Shown here: positions 8,146-17,500 of the stretch, piece after piece | How the letters are laid out: every line of letters starts with the position of its first letter | How positions within the stretch are numbered: position 1 is the first letter of the stretch | Source of the DNA: a virus | DNA: 38,507 nt | Virus record (IMG/VR): IMGVR_UViG_3300046689_000737 | Location: 1 to 38,507 of that record | Reading direction: 5' to 3' (one strand) | Position numbers and translations under genes: made by a program | The notes under the pieces: model-generated | What the model saw: only the letters and a program-made list of their open reading frames with translations | What the model was told of the DNA's origin: nothing | The model's database searches: none

Positions 8146-8548
8146 CAGCCCCGTTCGAACTTGGGTCCACACTCGGCTCACCACCGATGCGGGGCTCGCC
8201 GCCATAGTCAGCAACCGGGTATTCCAGCAGGGATCCGTCCTGACCGCTCAGTCGGTGAAGCCCTACCTCGTACACCACTTCGGTAACAACACCGACGAGG
8301 GCATGTACGACGAGGACAGCTTCCAGCCGAACCGGCAGTTCCTGCAGATCTACCTGCACTGCGACCAGGGTGACTACGGCCCGATCGACGACATCATGCC
8401 TCTGGTCAAGGTGGCTATGCTGAGCCATGCCGGCAGGCCATCGAACTTGATCCACGTGCAGTACCTCGAGACCAGTCAGGATCTCCAGGACGATCTGCTC
8501 CAGACCTACTTCCGATACATGCGTTTCCAACTGATTCTCTCGAGGTGA
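8138..8548 (+). CDS. Tail terminator / tail completion protein
   Basis: 136 aa. The GTG start at 8138 overlaps the previous stop, with GCGGAGG about 10 nt before. The N-terminus (VRTWVHTRLTTDAGLAAIV...RVFQQGSVL) and central strand (FLQIYLHCDQGDYGPIDDIM) resemble DUF3168/gp17-type tail terminators, which cap the tail tube. It is the last connector gene before the major tail protein region, which fits. GTG TGA-type coupling (GTGA) links it to the next frame. Confidence 0.75.
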   Translation: MASSPVRTWVHTRLTTDAGLAAIVSNRVFQQGSVLTAQSVKPYLVHHFGNNTDEGMYDEDSFQPNRQFLQIYLHCDQGDYGPIDDIMPLVKVAMLSHAGRPSNLIHVQYLETSQDLQDDLLQTYFRYMRFQLILSR

Positions 8549-8553
8549 GAAAC

Positions 8554-8895
8554 ATGGCACTGCTCAAGTACGTCGGTACCTCGCACTTCCGCGAACTGCT
8601 GGCCGAGGACTTCGCCAAGGTGGGTGTGGAGGTCAAGGCGGCTATCGTCTTCGGCCGAAACGAGGCCACCAAGGTCTCCGACGAGGTCGCCGACGCGATC
8701 CACAAGCTGGTCGGGGACGAGTTCGAGCAGGTCTCCGAGGACGTCAAGGCTGAGATCCGCGACCCTGAGAAGACCCCGCCGACCGCTCAGGTGCCGGTGC
8801 CCTTGACTGACGGGGTGAACCCTTCCGAAGTCGACAACCCCGTCAACTCGCCCACGGCCTCGCAGGTCGAGCAGCCCGACGCGCTCGCCGAATAA
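8554..8895 (+). CDS. Hypothetical tail-region protein
   Basis: 113 aa from ATG 8554 with GAGGTGAG just upstream; an alternative GTG at 8545 overlaps the preceding stop (GTGA). The N-terminal half (LLKYVGTSHFRELLAEDFAKVG...) is folded, with an Asp/Glu-rich helix. The C-terminal 40 residues are a Pro/Thr/Ser/Val tail. No family is recognised. The 120-nt gap that follows holds two small hairpins (8907-8921 and 8923-8937) and nothing else I can support. Confidence 0.7.
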   Translation: MALLKYVGTSHFRELLAEDFAKVGVEVKAAIVFGRNEATKVSDEVADAIHKLVGDEFEQVSEDVKAEIRDPEKTPPTAQVPVPLTDGVNPSEVDNPVNSPTASQVEQPDALAE

Positions 8896-9015
8896 GGCGC
8901 GCAATCGCTTCTTAGAGAAGCCTGAGGAAGTCCCTCAATCGCGGGGCACCCTATGCGAGCGTCATTGGGTCACCATTGATGCCGCCCAAATTACGGACTC
9001 GCTAGGAGCTTCGCC

Positions 9016-9228
9016 ATGATCGAGCTTCGATGCGGCGGGACAATGCACGCCAAGCTGAACATCGTGGATGGCAAGCTCGAAGTTAAGTGCGGTCGCCGCA
9101 GTTGCGGGGCAAAGCGAGGGATAGTGGTTCTCCACACCTTCGATCTGACCAGTGGTAACATGGTCGGTACCAAGAGGTTCGCCGACCCCGTAAGAGATGA
9201 GGAGCACCATGCCCACAACGCTGGGTAA
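9016..9228 (+). CDS. Com-like small zinc-finger protein
   Basis: 70 aa with TAGGAGC before the ATG. It has Cys6, His11, Cys25 and Cys30 in the order RCGGTMH...LEVKCGRRSCGAKRG, resembling the Com-type zinc finger of phage Mu (an RNA-binding translational activator of mom) and similar actinophage mini-proteins. A conserved second part follows (VVLHTFDLTSG, ADP). Its last 20 nt overlap the start of the major tail protein gene, so its translation could influence that of the tail tube protein. Function here is inferred from the fold only. Confidence 0.7.
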   Translation: MIELRCGGTMHAKLNIVDGKLEVKCGRRSCGAKRGIVVLHTFDLTSGNMVGTKRFADPVRDEEHHAHNAG

Positions 9229-9751
9229 CTCGCTGCCGTTCGGCCTCCGGGACGTTCGGCTCTACCCCCTGGACGCCACCAGTACCCGAGGTACCGGGGT
9301 TGACCTGCCCGTCTCGCGTACCTTCTCGTTCAAGGAGACGGTCTCCTCGGACCAGCTGGTGGGTGACGATGTCATCCAGGCGGTGCACGACTACAACCCC
9401 CTCGTCGAGTGGGAGCTGGAGGCCGGCGGCATCTCGCTGGAGGCCTACATCGTCCTCACCGGCGGTACCCTGACCACTACCGGCACGACGCCGTCGACGG
9501 TCAAGACTCTCTCCAAGAAGACCACGGACCGACGGCCCTACTTCGAGGTCGAGGGCCAGGCCATCTCCGACAGCGGTGGCGACATGCACTGCGTCGTCTA
9601 CCGTTGCAAGACCGACGGCGACATCGACGGCAAGTTCGAGAACGGCAACTTCTTCCTGACCAAGGCCACGGGCAAGGGCTACGGTCGCCTCGACAACCAG
9701 AAGCTGTACGACTTCGTCCAGAACGAGACCGCGGCGGCCATCGTCCCCTGA
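9209..9751 (+). CDS. Major tail protein
   Basis: 180 aa from ATG 9209, preceded by GAGGAGC; the upstream ATG at 9197 lies in that ribosome site. The beta-sandwich-type sequence (RDVRLYPLDATSTRGTG..., EWELEAGGISLEAYIVLTGG, FEVEGQAISDSGGDMHCVVYRCKTDGDI, and a C-terminal YDFVQNETAAAIVP) matches tube proteins of actinobacterial siphophages. It lies between the terminator/connector genes and the chaperone/tape measure pair. Its codons are strongly GC-biased, like those of the capsid gene, as expected for an abundant structural protein. Confidence 0.88.
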   Translation: MPTTLGNSLPFGLRDVRLYPLDATSTRGTGVDLPVSRTFSFKETVSSDQLVGDDVIQAVHDYNPLVEWELEAGGISLEAYIVLTGGTLTTTGTTPSTVKTLSKKTTDRRPYFEVEGQAISDSGGDMHCVVYRCKTDGDIDGKFENGNFFLTKATGKGYGRLDNQKLYDFVQNETAAAIVP

Positions 9752-10029
9752 TCCACACAGCCGGGGTGATTGAGGTCGCCCCAAAGTAGGACAACCTGCT
9801 AGTCACGAAAAAGTTGACATACCTTCACGGACTCTCAACTTTTCATGATCGGTAGGCATCAAAAATGGATGCCACAGGGCAGCCACCCCGAAAAATGGTT
9901 GGTTGGTCATTGACAGCGCATCAGCTCACTGATTGCGCATGTCATATGAACCATACCGAACCGATTTTATCGGTAGGTTGGCCTTGCCCGAAGGCTAAAG
10001 GGTAAAACGCAAACAAAGGAACGACGGCC
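9752..10029 (+). other. AT-rich non-coding gap with five hairpins
   Basis: This 278-nt gap inside the tail operon is clearly more AT-rich than its surroundings. It holds five short inverted repeats: 9809-9817/9835-9843 (9 bp), 9855-9860/9868-9873 (6 bp), 9916-9924/9929-9938 (9 bp with a bulge), 9960-9965/9969-9974 (6 bp) and 9981-9985/9991-9995 (5 bp). TTGACA occurs at 9814-9819 and 9910-9915, but neither has a good -10 box at 17 bp. A 46-codon ORF (9865-10005) has poor codon use and no ribosome site. It may be a regulatory leader or small RNA that sets the level of the downstream chaperone and tape measure. Confidence 0.5.
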
Positions 10030-10569
10030 ATGACCGCATCCAACCGGACCGGCAAAACCGGAAGCCGCAACCCCGCCAAGAAGGCCACCTCAGTCAGTGC
10101 CTGGAAGAAGGGGGCCGAGGTTCCCCTCCTCGAGCTGCCCTCCGGCAACTACATGCGTATCAAGAAGGTGGGGCTGCAGGCTCTGCTGACTGGCGGCATC
10201 ATGCCGAACTCGCTCATGGGCTTCGCCGAGAAGGCGCTCAAGCGCGGCGGAAGTGCCGCCGAGGGGCCCAGTGAGGATGACCTGGCCGACCTGCTGCAGG
10301 ATCCGAAGAAGGTCAAGGAGATCGGCCTCTTCATGGACAACCTGCTCTGCAAGGTCGCCGCCGAGCCGGTCGTTCACATGCTGCCCGAGGATGGTGTGGA
10401 ACGCGACCCCGAGCTGCTCTACGTGGACGAGGTCGACGAGGAAGACAAGATGTTCATCTTCCAGGTGGTCACCGGGGGTACCACCGACATCGAGGCCTTT
10501 CGCCGCGAAACCGGCTCAACTATGGCTGCTATTCGTGGACGCGAAGACGTGGAGCTGCCGTCCGAGTGA
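10030..10569 (+). CDS. Tail assembly chaperone (gpG-like)
   Basis: 179 aa. AAAGGA lies upstream of ATG 10030. A basic Ser/Thr/Lys N-terminus is followed by a folded core (VPLLELPSGNYMRIKKVGLQALL..., then ELLYVDEVDEEDKMFIFQVV). It is the short product of the G/GT pair that wraps the tape measure during tail assembly. It lies immediately 5' of a frame-2 ORF and of the tape measure gene, the standard arrangement. The stop TGA at 10567 lies inside the overlap with the shifted frame. Confidence 0.85.
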   Translation: MTASNRTGKTGSRNPAKKATSVSAWKKGAEVPLLELPSGNYMRIKKVGLQALLTGGIMPNSLMGFAEKALKRGGSAAEGPSEDDLADLLQDPKKVKEIGLFMDNLLCKVAAEPVVHMLPEDGVERDPELLYVDEVDEEDKMFIFQVVTGGTTDIEAFRRETGSTMAAIRGREDVELPSE

Positions 10570-10789
10570 TCTGCTGAACATCCAGGATGACTACGTAGCC
10601 TACTGCCTCGACCAGGCGGTGGCTTACTTCGGTCGTACTCTGGAATCGGAACTGGAGAAGGCGGGCTCCGGGGCCAAGAACGAGAGTGAAGCCGAGTGGA
10701 AGCGCAAAGCAGTACTGGAGCGCTTCCTCGGTGAAGACGACAAGCCCCAACGCGGTATGTTTGCTGACCCCGCCGCGATGTTTAAATAG
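10559..10789 (+). CDS. Tail assembly chaperone extension read by frameshift (gpT part)
   Basis: Frame 2 continues from at least 10559 (RPSDLLNIQDDYVAYCLDQA) to TAG 10787-10789, giving a segment typical of gpT parts of actinophage chaperones. It has no start or ribosome site of its own, so it is expected as a GT fusion with the 10030 gene. Frame 1 to frame 2 needs a +1 or -2 shift, not the usual -1. Third-position GC suggests frame 2 is already coding at about 10515 (QLWLLF). Possible slip points include GGGGGT at 10474-10479 and the stretch 10500-10565. The exact site cannot be settled by eye. Confidence 0.75.
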   Translation, partial: RPSDLLNIQDDYVAYCLDQAVAYFGRTLESELEKAGSGAKNESEAEWKRKAVLERFLGEDDKPQRGMFADPAAMFK

Positions 10790-10798
10790 GAGGCTCCG

Positions 10799-13639
10799 AT
10801 GGCTGGTTCGCTTGGGACCATATCAGGCCAGGTACGCCTCGACGTGTCTCAGGCGATCGCCGCGTTCGCCGCTCTTCGAACGAGTACGGCGGCATCTTCT
10901 GGAGCCATGGCCGCAGCTGGGTCGAAGATCAGCACCTTTGGTAAAGTTTCCATGGTCGCTGGTCTCGCCCTGGTTGCGGGGTTCGGGGTGGCTATCAAAG
11001 CCGCCGCGGACTTCGAGAAGAAGATGGACTACTTCGGTGCGGTTAACAATGCCACGGCGAAGGAGATGGAACAAGTTCGGGCCAAGGCTCTGCAGCTTGG
11101 TCGAGACTCTCAGTACTCCGCAGGTCAGATAGCCGACGCCTTCGTCGAGATGGGCAAGGCCGGTGTCTCGGTCAAGGACATCACCGGGGGCCTGGCTGAT
11201 GCCATCGTCAACATGGCAGCCGCTGCAGACATCCACCTGGACCAGGCGACTCAGATCGTCACATCCACCATTCAGACTTACGGGCTATCCGTCAAGGATG
11301 CGTCCCATGTTACCGACCTCTTTGCCGGCGCAGCGAACGCCTCGATCGTCGACGTAGAAGACCTCGGGGTATCGCTGAAGTACGTGGGCGGTGTCGCTCA
11401 TGCACTGGGCATATCTTTCGACTCCACGACAACCGCCTTGTCCCTTCTGGGCAAGGCTGGCATTAAGGGGTCGACTGCCGGTACCTCGCTCCGCCAGATC
11501 ATGGTATCTCTGGCGGGTGGTACCCAGAAGGCCAAGGATGAGCTCGAGAGCCTGGGTATCATCACCAAGGATGGTACTAACGAGTTCTTCACCGCGACTG
11601 GCAAGGCTAAGTCCCTCGACCAGGTCTTCCAGATCTTGCAGGACCACACCAGGGGCCTGACTCAGCAGCAGCAGCTGATGGCTTTCCGAACGATCTTCAA
11701 CAACCGGGCCCTCGCCGCGGCTGAGATCTTGACGAAGTCTGGCGCCAAGGGCTTCGCCGACATGAACGCCCAGATGAGCAAGACCACAGCAGCCACTGTC
11801 GCTGCTAAGCGCATGGACAACCTCTCGGGCGACATGAAGAAGCTTAAGTCGTCCATCGATACCCTGATGATCCAGGCCGGCACCCCGTTTCAGAACATGC
11901 TTCGGGGCGTGGTTCAGTGGATAACGAAGCTGGTCAATGCGTTCATCAACATGCCGACCGGGGTACAGACCGCCATCCTGGCCTTCATAGGCATAGCTGG
12001 CGTAGTGCTTACACTCATGGGTGGGTTCATCCTGCTCGCCGGCACCATCCTCAAGTTCGGCTCTACGGTGCGGGAGCTCAGAGCTGCTTTCAGGATCGTG
12101 GATGTGGCCATTAGGGGCGTCGGGACCGCCATGAGGTTCTTGACCGGCACCCTACTGACCAGTCCGATCTTCTGGATAGTCGTGGCTGTCATCGCGGTAG
12201 CTGCGGCTTTCTACCTGCTATACACCCGATGCGAGACCTTCCGGAATGCCGTAAACAAGGTCGGGGCAGCCATCAAGACCGGCTTCATGGCGGTTGTTGA
12301 CTGGTTCAAGGGCCTGCCGAAGTGGTTCTCCGACCGATGGAAGGAGATCAGCAACGCGTTCATGGTCGGGGTGAACTGGGTCAAGAAGAACTGGGACATC
12401 CTCCTAGCTTTGCTGACCGGCCCCTTCGGCTTGGTAATCTTGGTGTGGAGGCGGTTCGGCGACCAGATCGTCAACTTCTTCAAGGCTATCCCCGGTCAGA
12501 TCGCTAGCTTCGCCTCGACTGCCTGGAACGCCATCATCGGCTTCTTCGGCAAGCTGCCGTACTACATCGGCTTTGCCATCGGTTTTACTCTCGGCATCAT
12601 CGCTCGAGGGTTCATGATCGCCGGCTTGGCTATCTGGAACTTCTGCGTCAGCGCGTACAAGAACACGGTCGACTTCTTCAGTAAGCTGCCCGGGCGAATT
12701 GCCTCCTTCTTCACCGAGCTGTACAACGGATTCATCAACTGGGCAATAAGCTTCGGGGCGGCGATCCTCAACTGGGCGACGACCTCGTACACCAACACGG
12801 TCAACTGGTTCCAGAAGCTGCCAGGTAGGATCGCTGAGTTCTTCACAGATGCCTGGCACAAGGCCCAGTCTCTCTGGAATGCCTTCGTCATTGGGGCGGC
12901 ATCTTTCGCCACCCGGACCTACAGCGCCATTGTGAACTGGTTCACCCGACTGCCGGGGCGGATTGCCAGCTTCGTCACGGACATGAAGAACCGGGCGGTT
13001 ACCGGCTTCAACAACCTGGTTAGTTCTGCCGGTACCATGGGCATGAACATGTACAAGGGTATCGTCGACTGGGTCAACAAGATCCCCGGGGCAGTATGGG
13101 ATGCGGTTAACAGCGCCATTAGTGCCTTCGAGAACATGATCTCGTCGGCCTGGAATGCTGCCAAGCAGTTTGCTAGCGGTCTTTGGGATGGCTTCAAGAA
13201 GGGTCTGGGCATCAATTCGCCCTCGCTCATCGAGAAGCAGATGTGGCAGATCACTGACGTCACCCAGACCGAGACCAAGAAGCTCGTCGGCACGGTTAGG
13301 ATGATGCAGAGTCTGCACAACCGCATCTCTGCAGTGAACCCGGCCAAGTCTGCATCCGCCCTTAACATGCGTACCATCTCTGGTATGACTGACAGCATGG
13401 CTCGGCAGGCGGCACTGCTGCAGGCCGCGTCTAACTCCCTCTTCCCGGGAGTGGGGCCCATCGGCCTGGCCTCGCGAGCGGCGCATGCATCGAGCGCCTC
13501 AACGCCTTCCGGAACGGGCTCAGGCAGCGCTCTGGCGCAGCAGAACATCAACGTGCAGGTATTCAACCCGGTCGCTGAACGCGCGTCCGATTCGACCGCC
13601 AGGAAGCTTAGGCAACTCTCCGACATGGGGGCGCTGTGA
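10799..13639 (+). CDS. Tape measure protein
   Basis: 946 aa. GGAGG lies before ATG 10799. It sets tail length and is ejected with DNA. The N-terminal part has a TP901-type tape-measure domain (around residues 75-330; KALQLGRDSQYSAGQIADAF, VEMGKAGVSVKDI). Two strongly hydrophobic segments follow at about 392-420 and 455-477. From about residue 579 there is a repeat of roughly 44 residues with the core (V/I)xWFxxLPGRIAxFF, seen near 579, 624, 667, 712 and 756. The C-terminus is Ser/Ala-rich. Its GTGA end overlaps the distal tail gene. Confidence 0.97.
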   Translation: MAGSLGTISGQVRLDVSQAIAAFAALRTSTAASSGAMAAAGSKISTFGKVSMVAGLALVAGFGVAIKAAADFEKKMDYFGAVNNATAKEMEQVRAKALQLGRDSQYSAGQIADAFVEMGKAGVSVKDITGGLADAIVNMAAAADIHLDQATQIVTSTIQTYGLSVKDASHVTDLFAGAANASIVDVEDLGVSLKYVGGVAHALGISFDSTTTALSLLGKAGIKGSTAGTSLRQIMVSLAGGTQKAKDELESLGIITKDGTNEFFTATGKAKSLDQVFQILQDHTRGLTQQQQLMAFRTIFNNRALAAAEILTKSGAKGFADMNAQMSKTTAATVAAKRMDNLSGDMKKLKSSIDTLMIQAGTPFQNMLRGVVQWITKLVNAFINMPTGVQTAILAFIGIAGVVLTLMGGFILLAGTILKFGSTVRELRAAFRIVDVAIRGVGTAMRFLTGTLLTSPIFWIVVAVIAVAAAFYLLYTRCETFRNAVNKVGAAIKTGFMAVVDWFKGLPKWFSDRWKEISNAFMVGVNWVKKNWDILLALLTGPFGLVILVWRRFGDQIVNFFKAIPGQIASFASTAWNAIIGFFGKLPYYIGFAIGFTLGIIARGFMIAGLAIWNFCVSAYKNTVDFFSKLPGRIASFFTELYNGFINWAISFGAAILNWATTSYTNTVNWFQKLPGRIAEFFTDAWHKAQSLWNAFVIGAASFATRTYSAIVNWFTRLPGRIASFVTDMKNRAVTGFNNLVSSAGTMGMNMYKGIVDWVNKIPGAVWDAVNSAISAFENMISSAWNAAKQFASGLWDGFKKGLGINSPSLIEKQMWQITDVTQTETKKLVGTVRMMQSLHNRISAVNPAKSASALNMRTISGMTDSMARQAALLQAASNSLFPGVGPIGLASRAAHASSASTPSGTGSGSALAQQNINVQVFNPVAERASDSTARKLRQLSDMGAL

Positions 13640-14502
13640 CGAACACGACCACTGAGACCCTCAGTGTCAACGGGGTGGTATTGAACACCCTAGCCAAGAA
13701 CATAACCTCGCTGACAGGCCGACTGAGGGCTCCGGCTCTGAGGACCGACAATGTGACCGTGCCGGGTCGTCATGGCACCATCCGTACGCCTAACAAGCGA
13801 TACGAGGAAGGCCAGATAGTACTTCCGATGTGGGTGAGGGGGTGCGATGACAGCGAGGGTAGTGTAGGCCGGACTCAGTTCTATGCCAACGTCGACATGC
13901 TGAACAACCTCTTTCGTCCCGGTGCCGGGGTGCTGACGGTGCTCCACACATTGCCAGACGGCAGTCAGCGGCGATGCCTTGCGGAGTGCACAGAGGCCAT
14001 CAACCTTACCATGACCTCGGGGGGACAGTTTCCTTACGGTACTTTCTCAGTAGCGCTGAGGGTGCCAGATGCATTCTGGACTGATACCGTAGTCACCAAC
14101 TTTGACATGGCCCCAGGCTTCTCGGGGAATGTGACTCCGCTGAGCGGCATGACGGCACCGTGCGAGGATGCCATCCTCAAGGTCTACGGCCCCTGCACTT
14201 CAGTAACGGTAGAGGCTCGCTACAACGGCGGCCCCATGGATGACCCCCTGTACTTCACCTACAGCGGTACGATCGGCACTGGTCAAACCCTCACGATCAA
14301 CTGCGGTACTTGGGCTCTCACCGGCGGAGGGGGCCTGGTGGTAGACTATACCAAGATGTTCCACACCGGGTCATCGAGGTTCCTTACTATCGCTCCGGGC
14401 CCAGTGGGAGGCATGCCTCAGCTCAATGTGACCATGGCGAACTCTGTGGCAGGCACCTCCAAGGTGAACCTGGCATGCCGACGAAAGTTCTTGGTGGGAT
14501 AA
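13636..14502 (+). CDS. Distal tail protein (Dit-like minor tail protein)
   Basis: 288 aa from GTG 13636, overlapping the tape-measure stop. The N-terminal half has the Dit/SPP1 gp19.1 pattern: a VNGVVLNTLAKNITSLTG strand set, VPGRHGTIRTPNKRYEEG, and later GGQFPYGTFSVALRVPDAFW. The C-terminal half is a beta-rich galectin/CBM-like module, with TYSGTIGTGQTLTINCGTW in the middle. It forms the hub between tail tube and tip. Position directly after the tape measure is canonical. Confidence 0.88.
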   Translation: MTNTTTETLSVNGVVLNTLAKNITSLTGRLRAPALRTDNVTVPGRHGTIRTPNKRYEEGQIVLPMWVRGCDDSEGSVGRTQFYANVDMLNNLFRPGAGVLTVLHTLPDGSQRRCLAECTEAINLTMTSGGQFPYGTFSVALRVPDAFWTDTVVTNFDMAPGFSGNVTPLSGMTAPCEDAILKVYGPCTSVTVEARYNGGPMDDPLYFTYSGTIGTGQTLTINCGTWALTGGGGLVVDYTKMFHTGSSRFLTIAPGPVGGMPQLNVTMANSVAGTSKVNLACRRKFLVG

Positions 14503-14503
14503 C

Positions 14504-17500
14504 ATGGCAGCTGCACCGGTATTCATGCTTCGAACCGTCGCCACAGACGGTACAGTTGACCAGTTCCTGCCCGACTTCAGCACCATCGACATGACCCCCG
14601 TCTATTGTGATGCCGGCACGGTCACCTTCAACTACCCTCTTAAGGGGGTGAACTACAGCCTGTTGAAGGGGGATCTCGAGCTTGCGGTGATGGTGAACGG
14701 GGTAGAGGTTCCTGACCTTCGTTGCAAGATCGAAACCATCGAGGGCAACGATGCGGATGACGCGGAGCAGGGTGCTCTCTGGAAGTACACCTGTCGGACT
14801 ATGGCGGGTCAGCTCGACTACTCAGTAGTATACCCGGCGAACTATGTCTACTGGATTCGCAAGATCATCGGCATGGGCAAGGCCCAGGTCTGGACCAACA
14901 AGACTGCCGGCTTCATCCTCGATGATCTCTTCGCTCAGTCTCAGGCCCGGGGCGGCATGGCTGGGTTCACCTGGGACTTCACAGCCACCCATGACTCAGA
15001 AGGCAATGCCTGGAGCGACCAGATCACCCTGTCGCCCGACGTGGGCAAGTCCTACCTGAGCGTGATGAAAGACCTGGCCTCGACTGGCACGCTGGAGTTT
15101 AATGTCGTCGGTCGCCTGGTCAGGGTGTGGGATCGCAACAAGATGGGCATCGACCGCTCGGTTGGGTCTAGCCCCCTCATCTTCCGTAAGGGCCGAGACG
15201 TCAAGGATGCTCCTCGGAAGATCGACACTCGAGGGCTGGTCACCGCGGCGCTGGTCAGCAACCAGAGCAACAATGCTTATGCGGAGGTACTGGATACCCC
15301 GTCGGCTGCTATGTATGGACGACGTGAGGGTTTCACAACCTTCGGCGATCTCCCCTTCACCAGCGTAGCTAGCACGAGCTTCCTGGAGATCGGGGGTAAC
15401 TTCTACCTCAGCCAGAACGACAAGCCGTCGGTCGAGGTAACTCATGGTCTTCACTTCGAGACTGAGGATCAGCCTCGTCCGGTCACCAACTTCAACGTCG
15501 GCGACTGGGCTTTCACTGACGTCGGCAGGGGCCTCGAACGATTCCGCATTCTCCAGTGGGTGATGTCTGCCGCGGCGGACGGCTCGGTCACAGGTTCGCT
15601 TACCATGGGCTACCTGTTCAACACCCAGCTGAGCCGCATCAACAACTCTGTAAACTCGCTGATCAACGGCGGACTAAATGCCGGGTCGGCCCCGAAGAAT
15701 GACCACGTGGCGCCTGACCAGGTGGGCGCACCGACACCCATATCCGCCACCTACTTCGTCAACAACATCCCCCGCGACAACTTGACCGTCTCTTGGCCGG
15801 CGGTCACTGACAACGCGGATGGTACTGACATCACCGACCTCGACTACTACGAGGTTGCCTGGAAGTATACCTCGGATAGCAGCTGGCGGCCGGCTCAGCG
15901 GGTGGAGCAGGACAGTACGGTCTGTCAGTTCACCAACCTCGACCCCGGGGCTGGGGTACAGATCAGGGTCCGAGCCTCCGACGTATGGAACAACCACGGC
16001 CTCTGGTCGACTACGGTCAATCACACGCTTGCCGGCGACACGATCGCGCCCAACAAGCCGGCCTCGCCGGTGGTCACCTCGAACGTGGGCACGCTCAGGA
16101 TAGTCTGGTCGGGCCTCGACTCGGGCGGGGCGGCAATGCCCGTCGACCTCAAGGGTGTGGAGGTCCATGTCTCGACGTCGGACTTTACTCCCTCGACTGC
16201 CACCAAGAAGGATGTTCTGCCGCCGGGTGTTCTCTCGACCACCATCACCCAGGGTCTCACCTACGGCCAAGAGTACTGGGTCAAGCTGATCGCCTTTGAC
16301 ACCACCGGCAACCGTAGTGCTGCATCGGATACCACCTCGACCTCGCATGTCGTGCTCAAGCAGGTGGTGGCTACCGAGATCGGTACTGGTCAGGTCGGAC
16401 TGTCTCAGGTGGCTTTCAGCGACGTGGGTAACCTGATCGACGACGGTACCTTCGCCCTGGCCGATACTCGGGCAGCTCGGACCGTGCTGATGGGTATTCA
16501 GCACATGGCGTTTGACAATTCTACAGCATCTAATGGCGCCTGGTCCATTCGCTCCGACCCCTGGGCGGGCTCGTCAAGCGAGTCGATACTGCTTCAGGGA
16601 AGCCTTCCGGTCAAGCCTGGGGAGCGAGTGTTTGGCGCTGCCGACTATCGGGTCACTGCTGATGTGCCCGCGGGCTCCTACTTTACCCTGGCGGTGAAGT
16701 GGGTTGACAAGTCGGGCAACTACTTGGATAGCACTGGAGCCATCAGCAACGTTTTCTACACCCTCGCTGACAACGGTTTCACCACGGCAGACAATGCCTG
16801 GCATGCCCGAGTGACGGGTGGTTCGAAGGTCGCGCCGGCAAATGCCGCGTCCATGGAGATCTGGCTCATCACCACCTCGCGTACTGCAGGTACCATCTGG
16901 GTCGACGCGGTCGAGGTCCGTAAGCAGATCGATACCCTGCTGATCCAGACCGCAGCCATTACCACGGCACTGATAGCGGACCTCGCGGTCAATGATGCGA
17001 AGATAGCCTCGGCTTCGATAGGCAAGTTGATCACGGGTACTCTGTCAGCTGACATGGTGCTGGGTGCGCGGATCAAGACGGCAGACACAGGTGCTCGAGT
17101 CGAGGTCAACAGCGGAGGTATCGGGGCCTGGAATGCGGCGGGCACTCAGACCGTGGCTGTTGCGGGGGCAGATGGCTCAGTGACTCTGCTGGGCCAGCTG
17201 AAGTCTGGGGTCTCGGGCAGGCGTATCGAGATTAACCCCACCTCGACTTATCTGCCGGAGATCAGGTTCTACCCTGACTCCGGTAGCAACTTCGGCTTCT
17301 TGAATGCCTACAGCCCAGCCGGATCTTCTTCGGCATACATCGGCCTGAACTCGGGTCAGTTCACCTGGAACAGTCAGACCTGTGAGACCCGTCTCTACAT
17401 GACCGATGTCGCTACCACCTTGGAAGCGGTGAGGGTGGATACTCAGGCTAGGCTGGGTCCCTACTTCGAGCTTACTCCGGCTTCCACTAACATGGGGTGG

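Noticed and set aside
9814-9842. Promoter from TTGACA at 9814
   Set aside because: At 17 bp the -10 would be AACTTT and the -35 is buried in a hairpin; too weak to list as a promoter.
9865-10005. 46-codon plus-strand ORF in the hairpin island (contains a CxCH segment)
   Set aside because: Third positions are A/T-rich unlike all neighbours, there is no ribosome site, and it runs through several hairpins.
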